A model generated the notes under the pieces. The model worked only from the letters and a program-made list of their open reading frames with translations. It searched no databases and had not been told where the DNA came from. Both the position numbers and the translations under genes were made by a program. A stretch of 64,000 bases of DNA from Craterostigma plantagineum (lineage: Eukaryota > Streptophyta > Magnoliopsida > Lamiales > Linderniaceae): positions 496,001-560,000 of the forward strand of contig JAPQWV010000330.1 in the NCBI GenBank assembly GCA_027422505.1, read 5' to 3'. Within the stretch, counting starts at the first letter, position 1; each line of letters opens with the position of its first letter. Below, piece by piece: positions 12,240-22,590 of this stretch.

Positions 12240-14417
12240 GCCATATATGAATTGATATTTAAATCATTCAAAGCTGAAAAATCGTAAAGGAAGAAAGAAG
12301 AAAGAGGCGTTTGTCGATGTATTCGCAAAATTTGCCCCAAATCACTGCCACAGCTATTCAATTCGGCAGCTTGGAGTGGGATATCTTTGCTCCTGCTCCT
12401 AAATATGCACTGATGGTCGTATGTTGTTAGGCGTATCTTTCGAACAAATCGTCACAAAACATAGATTCGCCAATCTTCAGCTTGGTGTATTACTTTGTTT
12501 GCCCTTGCTAGTTTACAATAAAGATAATATATACTGTATGTGAATTCAAATTTAACGTTGAATATATAAGTTAACATGCCAAACATATCATTGTAACGTA
12601 TATGTTAAGACCTTTATCAAACGTAGGATTCCATGTAAGTGTATTCTGTCGAAAGACGAACTCTACAATTTTTTGATGAAGTTGACTTGAAAAAATAGAA
12701 TGATTGGTTTGGTTCTCTGTCAAACTATAAAGCCCGTGAGAAACTAACGAATAATTGGGAAGCAGATGCTCTAACATGAAAGGATAAGAAAGACTGATTG
12801 AAGAAGCGGTATAATGAGAACAAAACAGTATATTTTGTTAGGTATGCTATGTGAGTTTGAGACGGCCATGTAATCATATGGTTCGAGTTATTTCCCAACA
12901 CATGGACAAGGAATTAAGACAAAATAGAAGCGAGTGTGGACGTTAAAATTAATTGGTTGTAACATCTCATACGGAACAAAATGATGTGGTACATATTTAA
13001 ATCCAGTATATTTGCAAATTGTTATAGGATATAAGAATTACAACTTGAATAGAGAGTATTTATGCTTAATGAGTGGAAGGGGCACAATCTTCCAAAAAGT
13101 TCTTCAACAACATCTCTCGATGATGATAAGATGCCAATCACACCTCATTGGCATTGCGATACCGCACCGCGATTAAGAACTAAAAAAAAGATAGTTTCCT
13201 TCTCTATATTTTACTATGCAAGTAATATTATCATATTTATCGTGGCTTGGCTATGAAAGAATTATCAGAAAACGTATATTATATGTATATATATTCATGA
13301 TAGATAACAAGAGTATGTATATATATTCATGATAGATAACCAGAGTACATATGGAATGTCACTGTCAGATTACCCAGCCATGAAGGACATGAGAGGCGCA
13401 GCAAATAATTGAGAAGTTAGCATAATTGGATTCGCTACGTAACGTATTATTTTATTTAATAAAATACAAAAATTCCTACTATATCCATGGCACGTATTAT
13501 AAAACGACATAAGATTACATATTGGAGACTTAGACAAGGGTCTGCAATTATAAATCAAACAACCAGCTCTTATTTAAAGAAAAGATAATAGCCAACTTGA
13601 TCTCAATAATTGTTGTCACGCCCCTTTCAATTTGAAAAGTATGATCTTATTATACACAAAGCACTTAGTTCGTTAAAGGAGTACATTGGTCGTGTTAACT
13701 AGAAATAAAAAGATCCATGCCATGTATGGGGACAGTACAGAATGTAATAATAATACTTGAAGCCAACTAACGAAAAAAATATCCGACAAAATTCTGTAGC
13801 TGGAAATCAAATATATCCATCTCTCTGTGTATAATTATTTCGTGACAAGGTAATATGAATGAGAGCCACAAGTATTTGAATTCTCTAGAATTATAGTCAA
13901 TTGATAATATTCACATTGAAGATGCAATGGTTTCTCTATTTAAGCCATTTAGTTGCCATCATTTTTCTTCCCCCTCTCCTTCGATCTCTCTCTCTCTCTC
14001 TCTCCCTCTCTCCTCTCTCTGTTCATCATCTTTCATTTCTGATTTCAATAAGATTGTGGTAAATTCCTGCTATATATGGGTTCTTGCATATTTTTTTATC
14101 ATTGTTTCCATGCAAACACCTGAATGCATCACACACATGAAGAAATGCGGAGAATATTTAAAACGCCAACATACCAAAGCATTGATCATTGATATAGGAT
14201 GATAGATTATCGAACCAATGTAATTACGTTCAAGTTTCTTTGCGGAAAAACTGAGTTAACGAAAAATCCTCAATGATCTTAGACCCTTTCCTTTTTTCTT
14301 GAAGACGAGTTTTTTCTAGGACATGATTCAGAGATTGATTATAATTAACGCAACCACGACACTTTCGATATATTTCCAGGTTCGAGCTTTTTCTGTATCT
14401 TGATTATCATCACGACG
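12240..14417. other. Intergenic region, no gene recognised
   Basis: It holds the FTSH 3' UTR and the AT-rich upstream region of the HAD gene. I see no ORF with family resemblance. It contains a 32-bp tandem duplication (listed separately) and a CT-rich tract at about 13985-14030 that may belong to the 5' UTR or promoter of the HAD gene. Confidence 0.6.
13285..13348. repeat. Tandem duplication, two 32-bp units
   Basis: Two adjacent copies, 13285-13316 and 13317-13348, differ at about two positions. Each contains ATTCATGATAGATAAC. This is simple local duplication in AT-rich spacer. Confidence 0.85.
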
Positions 14418-15545
14418 ATGGAGTACAAGCAAGTGGTTCAGAGGCCAATATATGACTGCCTTCTATTTGGTAATTAAATTCAGCTCATTTTCTACCATGA
14501 AATCATCAATTCAGTTCCCAAATATTCGATCTTTTCACAAACTTTATTTCTCGCATATGTTTGTTTGTTTAGACCTCGACGATACCCTTTACCCTCTTGC
14601 CTCTGGCATAGCAGCATCAGTTCTCAAGAACATCCAAGGTTAACTTTATTATTATCCAATGCTTTCATGACATGCTGATCTTATTAACTGAAACTACATA
14701 CATGTATTGAAATTGTGTCCGATCTTTAAGAAGTCCTAACCTTCCCTTTCTATCTTGAATCACAGATTACATGATCGAAAAGCTACGCATCGACGAGGGA
14801 AAAATCCCAGACTTGTGCAACCTCCTTTATAAAAACTACGGCACCACAATGGCTGGCCTTAGGGTGAAGCCCAATTGATCATATCTGTGATGAGCTCATT
14901 TTGTTTCTCATTTTACGAATTACATTTTCTTCTTCTTATATGCGTAGGCAATTGGCTATGACTTCGACTACGATGAGTACCACAGCTTCGTGCACGGTAG
15001 ATTGCCCTACGAGAATCTAAAGCCCGACCCTGTCTTAAGGAGCCTCTTACTGAGTCTGCCCATACGCAAAGTCGTAAGTCCCTACTAATAATGCAAGAAA
15101 GAAAGAAAACCTTAAAGACAAACTCCCCTTTATTATTATTACTATTGTTATTTACATTGCAGATATTCACAAATGCTGATAGAGTGCATGCGATCAAAGT
15201 CCTCGATCGACTGGGCCTTGAAGACTGCTTCGAAGGGATCATCTGCTTCGAAACCCTCAATCCTTCCCACAAGAATGTCCCTTCTGATGATGAGGATGAT
15301 AGGGAGTTTCTTGGCCGGTCAAGGCAATTGCCTTCGAATAACGGTTGTAATAGCCATCAAAGAATATTCGATATCATTGGACACTTCCTCGACTTAGCTG
15401 TAGCAGCAGAAGGATCATCTTCTTCGTTTATTTGTTTGCCCAAGACTCCAATCGTCTGCAAGCCGTCTGAGTCTTCCATCGAAAGGGCTCTTGAGATAGC
15501 CAACATCGTTCCACACACAACTGTGAGTTTCAACACCTTTTTCCG

Positions 15546-15576
<31 letters not shown>

Positions 15577-15957
15577 TATTTATATATATACATATGCATG
15601 GATAGTGGAATGATTACACAATCTTTTATTCCATGTTATTATTCTTGCAGCTGTTCTTTGAGGATAGTGTGAGAAACATTCAATCTGGCAAGCGGCTGGG
15701 AATGGATACCGTCCTGGTAAATAAAATCATTAGTTTTTGAAAACTCATAAAATTGGACATTCAATTCAATATTAATTTAATTATATGTTCAGGTTGGTAA
15801 ATCGCAGAGGGTGAAAGGAGCAGACTATGCACTCGAAAGCATTCATAATCTAAGGGAAGCAATTCCACAGCTGTGGGAATCATCTGCTGCTTCTACTGAT
15901 ATTACTAATGACTACTCAACTGGGGTTGTTCAAGTGGAGACGCCTGCCTTGGCTTAG
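14418..15957 (+). CDS. HAD-superfamily phosphatase, SDT1/pyrimidine 5'-nucleotidase-like
   Basis: Seven exons: 14418-14469, 14573-14638, 14766-14863, 14948-15073, 15163-15522, 15651-15716 and 15793-15957, giving 310 residues. HAD motif I is DLDDTLYPL, split from CLLF by intron 1. Motif II is IFTNADRVHA, the motif III lysine is in KPSESSIERALEIAN, and motif IV is FFEDSVRNI. A helical cap domain lies between motifs I and II. A plant-specific acidic insert (SDDEDDREFLG) follows NPSHKN. Relatives include yeast Sdt1, which dephosphorylates pyrimidine mononucleotides, and plant proteins often labelled C24B11.05-like. The physiological substrate in plants is not known to me. Protein placement is probably cytosolic, as no targeting signal is seen. 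Confidence 0.88.
15551..15576. repeat. (CA)n microsatellite in a HAD gene intron
   Basis: Thirteen CA units lie about 28 bases after the donor of intron 5, followed by a short TA run. Confidence 0.9.
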
Positions 15958-16219
15958 AGCTTCATTTATTTACTGTATGTAATTTGTCACATATCTATAA
16001 GGTTTAATTATTTTTTTGATCCCGTAATTAAGGGGTGGTGGCAACATGGGAACACATAATTTAGATGATGGCATTATATGAACAATAACTTCTGAAATGT
16101 AAGCATTTTTATGACAATATACGCCCCGATCCGGTATTGTAACCCAAACCCGCTGACGTGGCAGGCGATCCGCTGACATGCGCGCTTGTAAGAAATCCGA
16201 CATGACACCACGTCATAAA

Positions 16220-16350
16220 AGCTGCCGCCGTACCATTAGCGTCGGAAATTAGCAACGGCAGTACCGTCGCTAATGGAGGGGGAAAATAAAAAAAAAATAA
16301 ATACAGCTTCTTTACAAAAAAGAGACGGAAATACTGTGGCTAAAGGAGGG
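16220..16350. mobile_element. Possible CACTA-type subterminal repeat remnant
   Basis: Short alternating motifs resembling TTAGCGTCGGAAATTAGC and its near-complement CCGTCGCTAATGG recur here, along with GACGGAAATACTGTGGC. Such GACGGAAATT arrays are characteristic of subterminal regions of plant CACTA (En/Spm) elements. No terminal CACTA sequence or transposase was found, so only a decayed fragment is suggested. Confidence 0.35.
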
Positions 16351-16535
16351 AAAAAAAATAAATATAGTTCCGTCATAACATAAACTCATCGCAAATATTC
16401 CTTTGGAGAACCTCTGCCTGCGCCAGCGGCTCCATCGTCGTCTCTGCTCACTCCTCCCTTTGGACAACCTTCGCCTGTGCCGGCCGCTCCGTCATCGTCT
16501 CCACCCACTTCTCCCTTTGGAAAACCTCCTAGGCC

Positions 16536-19275
16536 TGTGTCGAGAGAGTCGTCGAATGGCTGTGATGGAGCTGTAATATATGTTGGGAGGAGCTTCTTGA
16601 GTTACCCCTGTACTCCGTGACGTATGAAAGAGGCTGGTGGACAGCTGAGTATATTGTGGGAGTGGGGCGAGATTGATGCATTGGCGCTTTGTAGGAGGAT
16701 TTTCATCCATTTTTTGTATCAATCGATTAAAGAATAGGAGGAAAAATGATCGTTTGATTTTGTTTGACTCTCAATCTCACTTATATAGACAATAGTTTTG
16801 AGCTTATGATAGCAAATTCCCATTGTTGGTTACAAAAATGGTTTTGAAATTCATTCTTAGTACTTGTAGCAGCGATGAAAATAGGTTTTATCTTAAAAAT
16901 CTACTGGGACAATTATGTCCTCATTAGAAACCATTTTGACAGGTTTAGCTAAACCTGTTTTGACATCTAACCAATGCATGATAAAAGCAGTTAGTCATTA
17001 GAAACCATTTTGACAGGTTAAGCTAAAACTTGTTCGTTAATGAGGATATAATCGTCCCAGTGGATTTTAAGCTAAAACCTATTTCATCGCTGCTACAAGT
17101 ACTAACAATGGATTTCAAAACCATTTTTGTAACCAACAATGAGAATGTTGCTATCACGAGCTCAAAATTATTGTCTATATAAGTGAGATTGAGAGTCAAA
17201 CAAAATCAGACGACCATTTCCCTCCTATTCTTTAATCGATTGATACAGAAAATAAATGAAACTCCTCTTGCAAAGCGCCAATGCATCAATCCCACCCCAC
17301 TCCCACAATATACGCACCTGTCCACCAGTCTCTTTCATACGTCATGAGTACAGGGGTAACTCAAGAACCTCCTCCCATGTGGCGCCCCGCCATCTACTAC
17401 TATTATCTTACACTAACTGACGTGACTATAGAAATATAAATATATTACATACGAAATACCGATAGAATTTTTCGATTTTACAAAACTCACCACACACTAC
17501 TATTTTACAATACAAACATTATTCGAATGTTTTACATACAATACAAACATATTTTACAAAACACAGCGTAATTTACATAACACCCGCCACACAGGTCGCA
17601 TCCATGTACACACCACCCTCAAAAGTCACCGGAAGTTCCAGAAGGACCAGCCTCGCCTTTCACAGGTTCACGTACCGTGTTCATTGCGTCTACAACACAT
17701 AAAAACATGGGATGAGCTATAAAGCTCAGTAAGTGGAAATATGCATGTATGCACGTGTCAACTAGCAAAGGCATCCGCGCCAGTGCTTTCTAATACTCAC
17801 ATACTCATATTTCTTTCATCATTTTCTTTTCCATTTCCTTCTTATTTCTATCAGGCCCATAGCTAACTTACTACTCGCACCACCATAAAATGAGCTCAAA
17901 TCCTATTCTGATACAATACGATAGTCAGCCCACTCTGGTTAAGATAAACTAGGGTTTATCTCCAGTTTTATCGTTCACCAGGTCGCCCTCTATCTGGCGA
18001 TCGTCCTTTTTCATTGCGGTTGCCTTTCCTGGCACTCTGGCTTACGCCACAGGTGACCCTCGTCCGCTACCTAAATAATTTAGGTACATACATTCGACGG
18101 TTTACCCCCGTCATGGTGCCTTTGTAGAAGTAGCTATACTATGACTCTTCATGAGTCTACATCAAATACTAATGTTTTCAAACATATTTTGTTTTCAAGA
18201 CGATCATATACTGTGCATACTCATACTTCTAATCTTCACATCATTCGTGTATGCACATGCTCATGTCACATAATAATTCAATAAATGTTTACTATGCAAA
18301 AGCATATCGAAACATTTCACTTCATCAATCATGACCACATATTCACATCAAAGCACATAGTCACATAAAATAAATACATATAACACAAATTATGTGTTGT
18401 AGGTGAGATTTTCACTTACCTGACGTCCTTAAGCTAATTGCTAACTAGTCTGGTGAGTTTCCTAATCTTGTCCTTTAACCACGAAAAGACCATAAAATCA
18501 TTTTATATATTATATTAATTGACTACGTAAATTTTCGTTCGCAAATTCCATCAAAGAGGACGTTTGCCTATACTGTAATTTGCCCCTGAAAACACCGAGG
18601 AACAAATTATGATCGGGCGTTACGGAAAACCATGCCCATTAGACTCAGAATATTTTTCTGATTAAACATGCCCATTAGACTCACAAACTCTTATGGATTC
18701 GCAAAATATAACCTGCAAAATTAATTCGCACACCACAAGTTCGCGAACCCATATATACAATTTGCGAAGTCTACTTTGCCTTACACATAATTCGCGAACT
18801 GGTATACTTTGTAAAGCTGACTCAATTCACAAACCTCCCAATTCGCAAAACACAACCCATGAAATGGAATTAGTCAAACAGTACCCGCAAAGTCATTTTG
18901 CATACTCACTCAATCCGCGAATCTTCACACGCACAAATTTGCGAATCAATTTGCGAATCCATTTTACACTTCTACTTTGTGAATTTTCTCACAATTCGCA
19001 AACTAACTAAATTCACACACCATTCGCAAAACTTATTAAATTCGCAAAATCTCACTTGACTATCCAAAAACAGAAACTTTACACAAAACACATAATAAAT
19101 AAAAATACTCGTCATGAAATCATTATTCCACATAAACACATAATAAATAAAAATATGCAGTCATATAATCACGTAATATGCATGCAAATTTATTGGCCGG
19201 CTTACTTACGGGACCCGGGTATTACATCCCAACATTATAGTTCCAACACAGCCATTCGGCGACTCTCTCGACACA
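16536..19275. repeat. Long foldback (inverted repeat), about 0.4-kb arms, one arm split by a solo LTR
   Basis: The left arm runs from 16536 (TGTGTCGAGAGAGTCG) to about 16945. The right arm is its reverse complement, from about 17033 to 17377, and resumes after the LTR at 19227-19275 (CGACTCTCTCGACACA). Arms are roughly 90% alike by eye over their whole length, including CAATCTCACTTATATAGACA and GTACTTGTAGCAGCGATGAA. The ~90-base centre contains two direct copies of TCATTAGAAACCATTTTGAC. Outside the arm ends similarity stops, and I see no target duplication. Either a foldback/MITE-like element or an inverted duplication of host sequence would fit. Confidence 0.85.
17378..19226. mobile_element. 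Solo LTR, Ty3/gypsy-like
   Basis: The 1849-bp unit begins TGTGGCGCCCCGCC and ends GGGACCCGGGTATTACA, the TG...CA ends common for plant gypsy LTRs of the Tekay/Reina/CRM kind. A 5-bp target duplication TCCCA flanks it at 17373-17377 and 19227-19231. There is no internal domain, so it is a solo LTR left by recombination. The 3' third is studded with ATTCGCAAA/TTCGCGAA-like motifs. Comparison with the partial second copy downstream suggests this copy has lost about 0.19 kb and 0.55 kb of internal LTR sequence. Confidence 0.85.
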
Positions 19276-19711
19276 TTCATCATTGCAGATATCCTGACAG
19301 ATGAAATAGCCTTCCAAGCTTGGCTTCATGCACTCAAGGACAGCAGAGTGGAAGTTAACACAATGATAATTCCACGGTGTCGCAGCACACATACCGTACC
19401 CACTTTGTCAGAGATCTGTTGGTTGGTGAATCGTCGAAGACCCCTGCGACCGCCAACGATGGGGCCGGCCATAGTGGAAAGGACCTACTGTAAACCACCG
19501 AGGAGGAGATGTGAAGAAGAAGGGACAGCTCAGCCAGTGTTATTTGAGGCACGCCTAGGCAGTGAACGAGGTGAGGCGACGGCAGATCGCCTCTGAGCAC
19601 TTAGAGGCGGAAACCTTCGCAGAGGCGGCTCCAAGGGGACGCCTCACTGTAAGGCGTTGAGGCGCCTAGGCGGTAGGGCGGTCGCCCTGGTGAAGAACAA
19701 TGTATTGCAGG
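18681..19711. repeat. Copy A of a partial tandem duplication (LTR 3' part plus flank)
   Basis: This segment is repeated at 19912-21494. It covers the LTR 3' part, the TCCCA target site, about 300 bases of flank and the start of a GGCG-rich hAT-like element (CAGTGTTATTTGAGGC at 19535, after AGCTCAGC at 19527-19534). Relative to copy B it lacks about 555 bases after 19081, replaced by a short CACATAATAAATAAAAAT duplicate. The hAT part stops at 19711. Confidence 0.85.
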
Positions 19712-19911
19712 CAGATAAATGGTGCATTACATAAACCCGCGAAATTCTACACAGTAACCAAGTTCGCGAAGTGTTACACAGATTCGCAAACTCTCATACT
19801 ATTCGTAAAGTCTCTAATTTACAAAAACAATTCGCAAAATTGTTATAGTTCACAAAAGCAATTCGCGAAGTAATAGTCCCAATTCGCAAAACTCAATTCG
19901 CACTCTCTAGT

Positions 19912-21494
19912 TTCACAAACTCTTATGGATTCGCAAAGTATAACCTGCAAAATTAATTCGCACGCCACAAGTTCGTGAACCCATATATACAATTTGCGAA
20001 GTCTACTTTGCCTTACACATAATTCGCGAACTGGTATACTTTGTAAAGCTGACTCAATTCACAAACCTCTCAATTTGCAAAACACAACCCATGAAATGGA
20101 ATTAGTCAAACAGTACCCGCAAAGTCATTTTGCATACTCACTCAATCCGCGAATCTTCACACGCACAAATTTGCGAATCAATTTGCGAATCCATTTTACA
20201 CTTCTACTTTGCGAATTTTCTCACAATTCGCAAACTAACTAAATTCACACACCATTCGCAAAACTTATTAAATTCGCAAAATCTCACTTGACTATCCAAA
20301 AACAGAAACTTTACACAAAAACCTTAAAACCCACGATCAAAAAATTATTTTCTCAAGAACACAAAGATCGCCTTAAAAACTTCAAAATATATTTGAACCT
20401 TCAAAAATTAAAAACCTGTATAAAACTTACACAGATCTAGCTTCTCGTATCTACCGCACTTAAAACATACTAAATCATAACATAAAGCTTAAAGATTAAG
20501 GTAAGAAATTTATACCCTCTCCAAGCTCGAGTTTGACTTCTGCTTTAGCTTCTCGCTAAATTCCTAATTTCGCTAATTACCAAATGAGGTGTTTAATTTC
20601 TTTTCTTTATCTCGTCCGCTTGAGGTTAATGATAGGTAAATGACAAAATACTTTAACCTAATCCCTATCTTAAATCACGTAAGGTTTTCTCCTTTGATAA
20701 AATCTTTACAAAGACCCATTATTACAGTAATTATTAAGTTATGAAATTCTCCTCCCTTGAATCCATAATTCACATGTTAGTCCTAACGAAAATTCACATA
20801 CTCCACATTCCTTAATTTCGAAACTTCATCTTTCGAAATAAATCCTTCAAGAATTCCTCTCATTATTATAATTTCAATACTCGTCATGAAATCATTATTC
20901 CACATAAACACATAATAAATAAAAATATGCAGTCATATAATCACGTAATATGCATGCAAATTTATTGGTCGGCTTACTTACGGGACCCGGGTATTACATC
21001 CCAACATTACAGTTCCATCACAGCCATTCGGCGACTCTCTCGACACATTCATCATTGCAGATATCCTGACAGATGAAATGGCCTTCCACGCTTGGCTTCA
21101 TGCACTCAAGGACAGCAGAATGGAAGTTAACACAATGATAATTCCACGGTGTCGCAGCACACATACCGTACCCACTTTGTCAGAGACCTGTTGGTTGGTG
21201 AATCGTCGAAGACCCCTGCGACCGCCGACGATGGGGCCGGCCATAGTGGAAAGGACCTACTGTAAACCACCGAGGAGGAGATGTGAAGAAGAAGGGACAG
21301 CTCAGGCAGTGTTATTTGAGGCACGCCTAGGCGGTGAACGAGGTGAGGCGACGGCAGATCGCCTCTGAGCACTTAGAGGCGGAAACCTTCGCAGAGGCGG
21401 CTCCAAGGGGACGCCTCACTGTAAGGCGTTGAGGCGTCTAGGCGGTGAGGCGGTCGCCCTGGTGAAGAACAATGTATTGCAGGCAGATAAATGG
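19912..21494. repeat. Copy B of the partial tandem duplication
   Basis: The segment corresponds to copy A (18681-19711) at roughly 97% identity by eye. It retains the interior segment 20324-20878 that copy A lacks. It ends the LTR at 20998 (GGGTATTACA) and repeats the TCCCA site at 20999-21003 and the flank. The bases 19722-19911 before it are also LTR-like (dense TTCGCAAA/TTCGCGAA motifs) and have no counterpart in copy A. A segmental duplication carrying host flank explains this better than a second insertion. Confidence 0.85.
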
Positions 21495-21961
21495 TGGCTG
21501 TGTGCGGGTGATGCCCTGTCAAGAAGATAATATGATAACCCTATTTATTTTAAATGGGCTTTAGATGGGGCTTGTAAAATTGAATATTTTGAATGAATTA
21601 TTTAGTTTTGGGACCCTATTTTAACACTATTTTTAATTCTTTGATAAAGAAATTCAATATAGTGTATAATACCACATTTTTATTTAATCAAATCTGTTGT
21701 AAAAATCATTTATGCTTGTAAACTTCTATAAAACTAAATATATTTATAACAATGCTATATAATATATATGTATCATATCACTTAATTGATTATTCATATA
21801 TTATAATGTTGCTTATTTATGTGAGTAAATATTAGCATATATAATATTAGGATAATAAACTTCGCCTCGGTTCTATGAGGCGGTCGCCTTATTTACGCCT
21901 CGCCTTTGAGGCAAGGCGGTGGCATATCGCCTTTTTGCGCCTCTGGCGTTAAATAACTATG
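21307..21961. mobile_element. Non-autonomous hAT-like element with GGCG-rich subterminal repeats
   Basis: The left end is CAGTGTTATTTGAGGC. The right end, read on the other strand, is CATAGTTATTTAACGCC, an imperfect terminal inverted repeat of hAT type. Flanks are AGCTCAGG (21299-21306) and AGCTCAGC (21962-21969). The duplicated left end in copy A is flanked by AGCTCAGC, so the original 8-bp target duplication was exact. GCCTAGGCGG and GAGGCGG motifs cluster near both ends, with an AT-rich middle. No coding capacity is seen. Confidence 0.75.
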
Positions 21962-22575
21962 AGCTCAGCTCTCAGCTCTTGATCAGTTAGAAACTAAGAC
22001 ACTCTGATTTCATGTCTTTCTAAGGTGGATCGCGCCTTCCTTGTGGGCCTTTTGCTTTGCTGATTTTACCTTGACGAATATCTTGGTGTATTTTCCTTTT
22101 CTGCGAATAATTGATGAGGTAAAAGAAGAATGATTTGTATCAAAAGCCTAATTTCAACAAGGCACGGTAGTATAGTAGAAGACGATATTCAATTAAATTG
22201 GGCTTTTATTCTGGGCCTATCATTAACTTTACAAAAAGTGAGAAGAGATTATTTTGGCCCGAGAAGTCCTATCGGGCCAATTAGACGGCCCTAGAAGAAC
22301 GCATGGCCCAATAACTTCCAATAATTCATCTCATTAAGCTGCGATGATTAATATACCAGGATTTTGTTCTATTCGTGAAAACATCGGCGCAATTCATCAA
22401 TTCTTCCTCAAGCGTTCCCTCTCCATCTGCTCTTCGAAGAGCCATCAGGTTAACAGAACACACAATAGACGATTTCAGATATGAACTTGCGAACTGCCAA
22501 AGTGCGAAATGCGATTGAATTCATAATTGTTGATGATTTCTTCCCCTTAATCAGATCGAATTTGAGCGTCGACCT

Positions 22576-22590
22576 GCTCTGATACCATGA
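22576..22590 (-). mobile_element. Trace of a copia-type LTR element (primer-binding site)
   Basis: On the minus strand TGGTATCAGAGC (22587-22576), complementary to the 3' end of plant initiator tRNA-Met, directly follows TTTTCA, a plausible LTR end. This is the usual primer-binding arrangement of plant Ty1/copia elements. No gag, pol or second LTR was recognised, so it is an isolated fragment. Confidence 0.45.

Noticed and set aside
19348..19600. Overlapping ORFs on both strands, duplicated at 21078-21372
   Set aside because: They lie in duplicated repeat flank and hAT subterminal sequence; I see no protein family, so they are treated as non-coding.
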